Of a stretch of 64,000 nucleotides of DNA, positions 57,367-64,000 are shown piece by piece. Both the position numbers and the translations under genes were made by a program. How positions within the stretch are numbered: position 1 is the stretch's first letter; each line of letters starts with the position of its first letter. The notes under the pieces are model-generated. The model worked only from the letters and a program-made list of their open reading frames with translations. It ran no database searches and was not told where the DNA came from. The stretch is from Paraburkholderia solisilvae (GTDB lineage Bacteria > Pseudomonadota > Gammaproteobacteria > Burkholderiales > Burkholderiaceae): NCBI RefSeq assembly GCF_902859875.1, contig NZ_CADIKF010000010.1, forward strand, positions 80,435 to 144,434, in the 5' to 3' direction.

Positions 57367-58266
57367 ATGGATCGGTTTCAGGAAATGCAGGTGTTTGTGC
57401 GGATCGCCGAGCGGCAAAGCTTTACGCGCGCGTCAGACGATCTGCAAATTCCTCGGGCGACGGTGACCAATCTGATGAAGCGGATGGAAGAGCGGCTCGG
57501 CGCGCGGCTGCTCGAGCGCACGACCCGTTCGGTGCGCCTGACGCACGACGGCGAAGCGTATTACGCGCGGTGCCTGCGGCTGCTCACCGACCTCGAAGAG
57601 GCGGAAGGGTCATTTCGCAATGTCGCGCCGAAAGGGTTGTTGCGCGCGAACCTGCAAGGCACGCTCGCGCGTTGCTTCGTGATGCCGGTGCTGCCGCAGT
57701 TTCTTGCCCGCTACCCGGGCGTCGAACTGCATCTCGCGGAGGACGACCGTTTCGTCGATCTGGTGCGCGAAGGCGTCGATTGCGTACTGCGCGCGGGCAC
57801 GCTGCAAGATTCGTCGATGGTCGGGCGGCGCCTCGCGCGGCTCGAACAGGTGACCGTCGCGAGTCCCGCGTATCTGGACGCGCACGGCGAACCGCTCAAT
57901 CTCGACGAATTGCGCGCGCACCGTGCGGTGAACTTCGTGTCGAGCGCGACCGGCAGCCCGATGCCACTCGAATTCACCGTCGATGGAAGGGCGACCGAAG
58001 TCCATCTCGGCGGGATCGTTGCCGTCACCTCGGCAGATCTTTACACGGGCGCGGCGCTCGCGGGCCTCGGCCTCATCCAGGTGCCGCGCTACCGGATCGC
58101 CGATGAACTGGCGCGCGGCGCATTGAAACGCGTGCTCGCGCAGTACGCGCCGCCGCCGATGCCGGTGACGGTGCTCTATCCGCAGAACCGCCAGTTGTCG
58201 TTGCGGGTGCGCGCGTTCGCAGACTGGCTGCGGGAAGTCTTCGAAACGGCGGCGGCCGGTCAATGA
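57367..58266 (+). CDS. LysR-family regulator, divergent from SDR
   Basis: The 299-residue protein begins MDRFQEMQVFVRIAERQSFT, with the helix-turn-helix in the first 60 residues and a CrgA-like substrate-binding domain. GGAG lies 6-9 bases upstream of the ATG. Its divergence from the SDR gene suggests that it controls that gene and itself. Confidence 0.92.
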   Translation: MDRFQEMQVFVRIAERQSFTRASDDLQIPRATVTNLMKRMEERLGARLLERTTRSVRLTHDGEAYYARCLRLLTDLEEAEGSFRNVAPKGLLRANLQGTLARCFVMPVLPQFLARYPGVELHLAEDDRFVDLVREGVDCVLRAGTLQDSSMVGRRLARLEQVTVASPAYLDAHGEPLNLDELRAHRAVNFVSSATGSPMPLEFTVDGRATEVHLGGIVAVTSADLYTGAALAGLGLIQVPRYRIADELARGALKRVLAQYAPPPMPVTVLYPQNRQLSLRVRAFADWLREVFETAAAGQ

Positions 58267-58312
58267 AGCGGCCGCCACGGTTGTTCGTGCGCGGCGTGCG
58301 CGCAGAGCGACG

Positions 58313-59116
58313 CTAGCGGCCCAGATGCGCGAGCGCATCGCGCATCGGTTCGCTCGACACGATCAGCGAACCGGACAGCGGCGTATCGAGGTCGACGATC
58401 ACGTACATTGCCGAGGCGATCGATACCGCGCCGAGTGTGATCATCACGAGCGCGAGCGCATTGCGCGGCGCGATCAGTCCGAAGCTCAGAAAGATCACGA
58501 ACAGCCAGAATGCGAGCATCATCAGGAACGGCCGCGAGATCGAACTGTGCGCTTCTTCGATCAGCTTCCAGCGTGCGGCGATCAGCACGTCGAACTGAGT
58601 GAGTATCCGGACGAGTGCCCGCTGCTGCGCGGGGGTGTGCGTATCGAGATTGCGCGCCGCGATGGTCGCGGCATTGAGCATTTCGCCGAGCTCGATGCTT
58701 TCCAGATGGTTGTAGATGGTCGACGGAAACGCGCGCTTCGGATAGTAATTCCCGGGCGGCGCCGGCTCGGCGGGCCATGTCGACGTAATGGCCTCGGCCG
58801 TATAGACACGCAGCAGCGCGCGCACCGCCTGCGCCTCGTTGCCGTACTCGCGCAGGGTCTGGTCGAGCTGGATCATGTCCGATGCATAGGCGCGTACGTC
58901 GTTGCCGACCGTGTCGAAGCTGTTCTTGGCGGACGCGGTCAAGAGCCCCAGCACGAGGGCCGCGAACGTGACGAGCATGCCGATCACGAGCTGGATCAGC
59001 TGCACGGTTTCGTGCGCCTTGTGTTCCTCGGGCAGCAGCGGTTTGACGAACCAGCCGATCGCGGTACCGATGATCAGCACGACGAACACGGTCAGCGCCG
59101 ATGTGATTTCCTGCAT
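58313..59116 (-). CDS. DUF4239 (bestrophin-like) membrane protein
   Basis: The 267-residue protein starts at ATG 59116 (MQEITSALTVFVVLIIG). Membrane segments lie near residues 7-25, 44-66, 187-206 and 212-235, with a soluble helical middle (about 70-180). This is the DUF4239 layout, sometimes called bestrophin-like. Its function is unknown. An upstream in-frame extension to 59197 is less likely because it lacks coding character. It converges on the LysR gene. Confidence 0.8.
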   Translation of the reverse strand: MQEITSALTVFVVLIIGTAIGWFVKPLLPEEHKAHETVQLIQLVIGMLVTFAALVLGLLTASAKNSFDTVGNDVRAYASDMIQLDQTLREYGNEAQAVRALLRVYTAEAITSTWPAEPAPPGNYYPKRAFPSTIYNHLESIELGEMLNAATIAARNLDTHTPAQQRALVRILTQFDVLIAARWKLIEEAHSSISRPFLMMLAFWLFVIFLSFGLIAPRNALALVMITLGAVSIASAMYVIVDLDTPLSGSLIVSSEPMRDALAHLGR

Positions 59117-59251
59117 CAGAGGGGCTCCGTGGCACTGCAGCACACACATGCTGCGCCATCGTTCCGGGTCCCGGCAGGTCGGTGCGGGCGCAATCAATCC
59201 GGCAATGTGCCCCGATCGCGCGTGAAGCGCAATGCGTGTCTTCCTGAGCCG

Positions 59252-59335
59252 CGCTTCTCTATCCGCTTCTCTACCCGCTTTTTGCCCCGCTTCTCGAGCC
59301 GCTTCTTGCGCCGCTTCTTGCGCCGCTTCTCGAGC
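59252..59335. repeat. Seven tandem 12-base units
   Basis: Seven imperfect copies of a 12-base unit (forms cgcttctcgagc, cgcttcttgcgc, cgcttctctatc) follow each other without spacing in the gap between the DUF4239 and cytochrome c genes. The period is a multiple of three, so all seven units read through as basic Lys/Arg repeats on the minus strand, but no start or ribosome site frames a gene there. Confidence 0.8.
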
Positions 59336-59367
59336 CGTCTCCTCAATCTTTTTTCTGCGCCGATTTC

Positions 59368-59386
59368 CGGGCCGTCAAGCGGCCCG
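59368..59386 (-). terminator. Weak hairpin after the cytochrome gene
   Basis: A 7-base GC stem (59368-59374 with 59380-59386) and a 5-base loop start six bases past the cytochrome c stop. There is no T tract on the minus strand, so termination is uncertain. Confidence 0.35.
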
Positions 59387-59391
59387 CCTGT

Positions 59392-60192
59392 TTACGGCCG
59401 TGCAGCGTAGTACTTCGCGACGCCTTCTATTTCTTCAGGCGTCATGTTGCGTGCGACGTTGCGCATCTGTTCATTGACGTCGTTGCGGCGCTGGCCGTTC
59501 GCGAAGAGCTTCAATTGCGCGGCGAGATACACCGACGACTGGCCGCCGAGCCATGGCGCCGAGCCTTTGCGGTCGCGTTCGCCATGGCAGGCCGCGCACG
59601 GTGCGATATTGCGCATCGGGTCGCCGTCGTTGACGAGCTTGCGGATCGCGCGGTCTTCCGTGCCGCCTGATTCCACCGGAATCGGGCGCGGCAGCGACGC
59701 GTAGTACGCGGCGAGGTCGTGCAGATCGCGATCGGTCAGGTGGCGGATGATCGGCGGCATGATCGCGTTCGGCCGCGCGCCGCTCTGATAGTCGCGCAGT
59801 TCCTTGTAGATCACATCCGCATACTGGCCGGCGAGCACCGGCGCGGTCACCATCACGACGCTTTGCACGCCGTGGCACATCGAGCAGTTCTGCGCGAGCG
59901 TGGCGCCGCGGCCGATCGATACCGCGTCGGCACGCGCGCTGCGCAGCGGCGGCAGCACGATCACGTTGCTCGGCGGCGTGCCCTCGATGTCGGGCGCGCC
60001 GCTGTACCACGACTGAGGCGCGCCGGCCGCGCGGCAGATCGTGGCCCACAGGCCGTCGCGCGTGAAGTCCGCGTGTTGCGACGGCAGCCAGATAAAGCCG
60101 ATCAGTATGCCGACGATCGCGATCGCGACGGTAGAGCCGACGCTCGCGGTGAACCAGCGATTGCGGAAGCTGAAGACGCGCTCGTCACTCAT
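59392..60192 (-). CDS. Membrane-anchored diheme cytochrome c
   Basis: The 266-residue protein starts at ATG 60192 with AGGAG upstream, overlapping the oxidase subunit I stop (ATGA). An N-terminal membrane anchor (about 15-36) is followed by two heme sites, CSMCH and CAACH, each in a cytochrome c domain. It should pass electrons to the oxidase encoded directly upstream. Confidence 0.92.
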   Translation of the reverse strand: MSDERVFSFRNRWFTASVGSTVAIAIVGILIGFIWLPSQHADFTRDGLWATICRAAGAPQSWYSGAPDIEGTPPSNVIVLPPLRSARADAVSIGRGATLAQNCSMCHGVQSVVMVTAPVLAGQYADVIYKELRDYQSGARPNAIMPPIIRHLTDRDLHDLAAYYASLPRPIPVESGGTEDRAIRKLVNDGDPMRNIAPCAACHGERDRKGSAPWLGGQSSVYLAAQLKLFANGQRRNDVNEQMRNVARNMTPEEIEGVAKYYAARP

Positions 60193-61829
60193 CGCGATGC
60201 TCCTACCGCCACGGCGGGCACGGAAGTCTGCGGCAGCGCGAGCAGCTGCGCGATCGGCACGCTGTAGTTGACGACGGTGAGGCCGATCATCAGCGCGACC
60301 CACAGGCCGAAGCCGTTCAGCGCGGCCGGCACCCGGTCGACCGGCTGCGCGGGCACGCTGAAGCCGCCGAACGGCTGCGCCGCCTCGCTCCCGGGCTGAG
60401 TCGAACCGAACTGCCCTTTCACCAGGATATAGATGAACATCACACCGGAGATGACCAGCACGAGTCCGCCGAAGGCGGAGATCGCGACCCACACCGCCTG
60501 CGCGTCGATACCGGGCACGCTGTAGTCGTAGTACGCCATGCGGCGCGGCGCGCCGAGCAAGCCGACGTAGTGCCAGGGAATCGTCACCACCATCATGCCG
60601 ATGAACCACAGCCACAACTGCGTGCGGATCAGCCCGTCATGGCCGAGCATGCGGCCGGTCAGCTGCGGCCAGAGCTCGTAGGCGATCGCGAAGTACATGA
60701 TCACGATCGCGCCGCCGAAGATCAGATGGAAGTGGCCGGTGACCCACTGCGTGTTGTGCACCGATTCGTTCAACTGATAGCTCATGTTGATGAGCCCGCC
60801 GGCCCCGCCGAAGCCGAGCATGATGAACGAGAAGGCGATCACGAGCATCATCGGGTTGCGCCACGGCAGCGCGGCAAGCCAGCCGAACGCGCCCTTGCCG
60901 CCGCGCAGGCGGCCCGCGATTTCAACCGACGCGCAGATCGTAAACACGGTGAGCAGCGTCGGCACCGACACCATGCCGGTGAACACCGCATGCAGGAACT
61001 TGAAGCCCGAGCCGACCTGCGGATCGGCGAACAGATGGTGAATGCCGATCGGCATCGCGAACACGAGGAACAGGATGAACGACACGCGCGCCATCGAATC
61101 GCTGTACAGACGCCCGCCGATCGCGCGCGGCACGATCGTGTAGTACGCGATATACGCGGGGATCAGCCAGAAGTAGACGATGGCGTGCAGCGTCCATGAG
61201 AACAGCACGCGCGCGAGGCCCGCGTCGATCGTCGATTTCAGTCCGAGCGCGACCGGCAGGATCTGGAACAGGATCTCGACGGCGGCGCCGACGGCCGTCC
61301 ATGCCCACAGATACGCGCCGGCCACATTCGCGAACATCGCGAGCGGCACGGGCCGGCCGGGATTCGCGCGTTTCCATGCGCGCAGGTTCACGTGCATCAG
61401 CGCGACCCAGATCCACGAACCGACCACCACCAGCACGACGCCGATATAGTAGAACGCGTTGCCGACCATCGGCGGATAGAACGTGTACAGCACCGAGGCG
61501 CGGCCCATCGCCACCGGAACGGAGGCCACCACGGCGCCGATCGCGAGCAGGATGAAACCGGCCCAGCCCCACTTCAGGCCGATCAGCGCCTGCTTCAGCG
61601 CGAGTTCGACGATCGCGTAGCCGAAGCCCATCGCGACCAGGGTGGGCAGCACGTACGCCATCACCGTGCCGTGCTCGGTCACCGAGCGGTAGTAGAGCTC
61701 GGGGTTGCCGAGCCATGGATGCAGCGGGCTGCGCACGAGCATCTGCCACGCGCCGAGAAAGAGCGCGATGATAAACGCGATAAACGCGAGCCAGAAATGC
61801 GCAAGAACGAGTCGCCTAGCGTGCAACAC
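60189..61829 (-). CDS. Heme-copper oxidase subunit I (B-type, ba3-like)
   Basis: The 546-residue protein spans the membrane about 13 times. The heme and copper ligands are present: His53 (TEHGT), His215 with Tyr219 (LHAIVYFW, the cross-linked His-Tyr pair), His264/His265 (GIHHLF), and His366/His368 (TGHFHL). The short length and SWTLHAIVYFWLIPAY block fit the B family (ba3-like) rather than aa3 oxidases. It reduces oxygen to water and pumps protons. Its start overlaps the subunit II stop by 14 bases. Confidence 0.93.
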   Translation of the reverse strand: MLHARRLVLAHFWLAFIAFIIALFLGAWQMLVRSPLHPWLGNPELYYRSVTEHGTVMAYVLPTLVAMGFGYAIVELALKQALIGLKWGWAGFILLAIGAVVASVPVAMGRASVLYTFYPPMVGNAFYYIGVVLVVVGSWIWVALMHVNLRAWKRANPGRPVPLAMFANVAGAYLWAWTAVGAAVEILFQILPVALGLKSTIDAGLARVLFSWTLHAIVYFWLIPAYIAYYTIVPRAIGGRLYSDSMARVSFILFLVFAMPIGIHHLFADPQVGSGFKFLHAVFTGMVSVPTLLTVFTICASVEIAGRLRGGKGAFGWLAALPWRNPMMLVIAFSFIMLGFGGAGGLINMSYQLNESVHNTQWVTGHFHLIFGGAIVIMYFAIAYELWPQLTGRMLGHDGLIRTQLWLWFIGMMVVTIPWHYVGLLGAPRRMAYYDYSVPGIDAQAVWVAISAFGGLVLVISGVMFIYILVKGQFGSTQPGSEAAQPFGGFSVPAQPVDRVPAALNGFGLWVALMIGLTVVNYSVPIAQLLALPQTSVPAVAVGASR

Positions 61830-62388
61830 AGCTGAGCCTCCGGTTTTGTCGTGCCTGCTCGAAGAAGGCTGCCTTGTCGATCACTTTGACATGCGCCCAC
61901 ATCGTCTGATGGCCGAAGCCGCAGAACTCGTGACACGGCATCAGGTGTTCGCCGGGTTGGTCAAAGCGGGTGGTGAGTGTCGCCACGTAGCCGGGCACGA
62001 CCATCGTGTTGACGTTCGTGCCGGCGATCAGCAGGCCGTGCACCACGTCCGCGCTCGTGGTGCGCAGGGTGACCGGCGTGTCGGCCGGCACCAGCAGACA
62101 TTGCGGCGTGAACGAGTATTGCTGCGCGATAAAGCGCACGATTACCGAGCCGTCCGGCTCGACCGCACTGCCCAGATTGCTCTCGACAAATTCGCCGGAC
62201 ATCTGCAGCCGCGACGGGTCGATCGTCTCGACGCGTGACGGCGGCATCATCGCCCAGTGAAGGCCCGTGAACACCACGACCGCGAGCATCACGAGGATGA
62301 TCGCGCCGGCGAACCAGGCCCAGCGCCGCTCGGCGCGTTCGGCGACCGCGTGGCCGCTTTGCTGATGATCGGAAGGTTGGCTCGACAT
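61816..62388 (-). CDS. Heme-copper oxidase subunit II (CuA-containing)
   Basis: The 190-residue protein has one membrane anchor (about 24-46) and a periplasmic CuA domain. All six CuA ligands are in place: His117, Cys152, Glu154, Cys156, His160 and Met163 (PCHEFCGFGHQTM). It takes electrons from cytochrome c and passes them to subunit I. The single anchor is usual for B-type oxidases. Confidence 0.93.
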   Translation of the reverse strand: MSSQPSDHQQSGHAVAERAERRWAWFAGAIILVMLAVVVFTGLHWAMMPPSRVETIDPSRLQMSGEFVESNLGSAVEPDGSVIVRFIAQQYSFTPQCLLVPADTPVTLRTTSADVVHGLLIAGTNVNTMVVPGYVATLTTRFDQPGEHLMPCHEFCGFGHQTMWAHVKVIDKAAFFEQARQNRRLSCVAR

Positions 62389-62397
62389 GATGACCGG

Positions 62398-62577
62398 TTA
62401 CTGGATGACGCCGCGCGGCAGGAATACGAGGAAGTAGAAGCCGATCCAGATCGCCAGCACGACGAGCGAGGCGACGCCGGCGAGCGCGATCGCGCCGTGC
62501 GGTCCCGCGGCGACGATGCGCTCGACCTCTTCGTCGGATGCGCCGGCGCTGGAGGGTTCGTTGACGTCCATCTGCAT
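62398..62577 (-). CDS. Small single-helix oxidase subunit
   Basis: The protein has 59 residues from ATG 62577 (57 from ATG 62571), with GGGAG just upstream. It has an acidic N-terminus and one membrane helix (AIALAGVASLVVLAIWIGFY), as in the small IIa-type subunits of ba3-like oxidases. It sits nine bases upstream of subunit II on the same strand, so it most likely belongs to the complex. Confidence 0.75.
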   Translation of the reverse strand: MQMDVNEPSSAGASDEEVERIVAAGPHGAIALAGVASLVVLAIWIGFYFLVFLPRGVIQ

Positions 62578-62799
62578 GTTCTCCCGATGCAAGGGTTCAG
62601 CGTGGTGGCGCGGCTTGTACGGTGGCCGTCGTATTCGTGCAAGTCAGCGCGAGTGGCGCCGGCGCAAGACGTTCGATACCGATGTCGCCGGACCCAAACG
62701 GCGTCCGACGCAATGGGCGCCTGATGCAAACGACGCCCGACGCATCCGCTCAAGCAGGCGAAACGCGTGCGTCGCGCGTGCCGCCGTGCCCGCGCGCTA

Positions 62800-64000
62800 T
62801 CAGCGCAGCGGCGCGTTACGCAAGTCGTTGACTTCTTTCGGAGTCACCGGCAGCCCGTGATTGCCCCACGCGGTGCGGATATACGTGACCACCGCGGCCG
62901 CATCCGCATCGTTCAGTTCCTGTGCGAACGGTGGCATGCCGTACGGTTCGGGGTTGCGCTGCGTGCCGGGCGGAAAGCCGCCGTTCAGCACGATGCGAAT
63001 CGGGTTGACCGCCGAGTCCATTTCGATCGACTGGTTGCCGGCGAGCGGCGGGTAATGTTGCAGCTTGCCTTCGCCGTTCGCCCCGTGGCACATCGCGCAT
63101 TTGTCCGCGTAGATCTGTTTGCCCTTCGCGGCGACTTTCCGGTCGACCTGGGCGGGCGGCCCGCTCTTGCGGCCGGGATCGTTGTCCGGCAGCGATTTCA
63201 GATAGACGGCCATCGCCTTCACGTCGTCGTCGTTCAGGTATTGCAGGCTGTGGTACGTGACTTCGGCCATCGGTCCATAGACGGCGCCGCGATCCGAGAT
63301 GCCTGCCTGCAGCAGATCGACGATGTCCTTGATGCTCCAGTCGCCGAGGCCGCCGTCCTTGTCCGACGTGAGCGACGGCGCGTACCAGTTCTGCACCGGG
63401 ATCAGGCCGCCGGCGAACTGCTTGTCGCGCGACGAGCCGCCGAGCAGGTTGATCTTCGTGTGGCACATCGTGCAGTGGCCGAGCCCTTCGACCAGATAAG
63501 CGCCACGGTTCCATTCGACCGAACGCGTCGGGTCCGGCTTGAACTCGCCCTCGCGGAAATACAGCGAGCGCCAGCCGATCAGCAGGTTGCGATGGTTGAA
63601 CGGAAAGCGCAGTTCGTTCGGCCGGTTCTGCTGACGCACCGGCGGCACCGACATCAGATACGCGAAGATCGCATCGGAATCCTCACGTGTGACCTTCGTG
63701 TATTGCGCGATCGGCATCACCGGATAGATCAGCTTGCCGTCGGGCGCTTTGCCGGTGCGCAGCATGCTGAAGAACGCGTCGGCGCTCCATGTGCCGATTC
63801 CATACTGCGCGTCCGGCGAGATATTCGGCGAGTACAGCGTGCCGAACGGCGTTTCCATCGCGAGGCCGCCGCCGAACATCTTGCCGCGCGGCGCGGTGTG
63901 GCACGCGATGCAGTCGCCCGCGCGCGCGAGGTATTCGCCGCGGATCACGTTCGCCGGGCGCGTGTCGGGCGTGCCGGTGGCGTGGGCGGCCGGGCTCGCC
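62800..64000 (-). CDS. Triheme cytochrome c (partial, runs off right edge)
   Basis: About 400 residues are visible; the start and signal peptide lie beyond the window, and the visible part opens near the signal cleavage region (ASPAAHA). Three heme sites are present: CIACH, CTMCH and CAMCH, each in its own cytochrome c domain. This is the layout of the cytochrome subunits of membrane alcohol, gluconate or fructose dehydrogenases and of similar proteins beside oxidases. It lies upstream of the oxidase genes on the same strand, with a 222-base gap, so it is probably an electron donor to that oxidase. Confidence 0.9.
   Translation of the reverse strand, partial: ASPAAHATGTPDTRPANVIRGEYLARAGDCIACHTAPRGKMFGGGLAMETPFGTLYSPNISPDAQYGIGTWSADAFFSMLRTGKAPDGKLIYPVMPIAQYTKVTREDSDAIFAYLMSVPPVRQQNRPNELRFPFNHRNLLIGWRSLYFREGEFKPDPTRSVEWNRGAYLVEGLGHCTMCHTKINLLGGSSRDKQFAGGLIPVQNWYAPSLTSDKDGGLGDWSIKDIVDLLQAGISDRGAVYGPMAEVTYHSLQYLNDDDVKAMAVYLKSLPDNDPGRKSGPPAQVDRKVAAKGKQIYADKCAMCHGANGEGKLQHYPPLAGNQSIEMDSAVNPIRIVLNGGFPPGTQRNPEPYGMPPFAQELNDADAAAVVTYIRTAWGNHGLPVTPKEVNDLRNAPLR

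Noticed and set aside
59252..59335. Possible CRISPR-like array
   Set aside because: The units are contiguous 12-base repeats without spacers, so this is a simple tandem repeat.

Overview
This is a GC-rich window with strong G/C preference at third codon positions. The gene content (uvrA, a major facilitator gene and ssb in a row, several LysR regulators, DUF4148 proteins, trimeric porins ending in F, RND pumps with lipoprotein outer-membrane factors) points to a betaproteobacterium of the Burkholderia/Paraburkholderia type. No rRNA, tRNA, insertion sequence, integrase or CRISPR array was seen. All assignments come from reading the sequence; no database search was run.

Layout. 1-7.6 kb is ordinary chromosome: a PepSY membrane protein next to a Fur-box-like palindrome, an AI-2E family transporter, uvrA, an MFS transporter and ssb with a strong terminator. 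7.8-10.4 kb looks like an accessory insertion with relaxed codon use: a caspase-clan (C13-like) protease carrying an EF-hand loop, a small upstream protein that repeats the protease's N-terminal domain, and a convergent Trp-rich helical protein. I could not match this set to a named system and consider it the best candidate for an undescribed one. 10.9-14.5 kb holds an NhaR-like LysR regulator divergent from an ATP-grasp ligase overlapping an EamA exporter, which suggests synthesis and export of a small peptide-like molecule.

15-37.2 kb reads as a regulated surface and secretion region. First come a FecR/LysM protein, a CHASE2 histidine kinase, a DUF4136 lipoprotein, a second closely related kinase, one OmpR-type regulator and a GAF/degenerate-GGDEF/EAL protein. 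Then, all on the plus strand, come a chaperone-usher fimbrial operon with two paralogous two-domain tip adhesins, and a double-glycine (microcin-like) peptide gene followed by two perfect hairpins and a complete type I secretion system (membrane fusion protein, C39-peptidase ABC transporter, TolC-like protein). No immunity gene is recognisable.

37.3-53.5 kb holds two porins, a two-component operon that includes a receiver lacking its phosphorylation residues, a DUF4148 protein, an RND efflux operon headed by a LysR regulator and a response regulator with no kinase, a small hypothetical gene, another DUF4148 protein and a Cys-rich sigma-like protein. 53.7-64 kb holds a LysR regulator, a BON-domain protein, a cytochrome c, an SDR with a divergent LysR gene, a DUF4239 membrane protein, and a heme-copper oxidase cluster of the B (ba3-like) type with two multiheme c cytochromes, the last running off the window.
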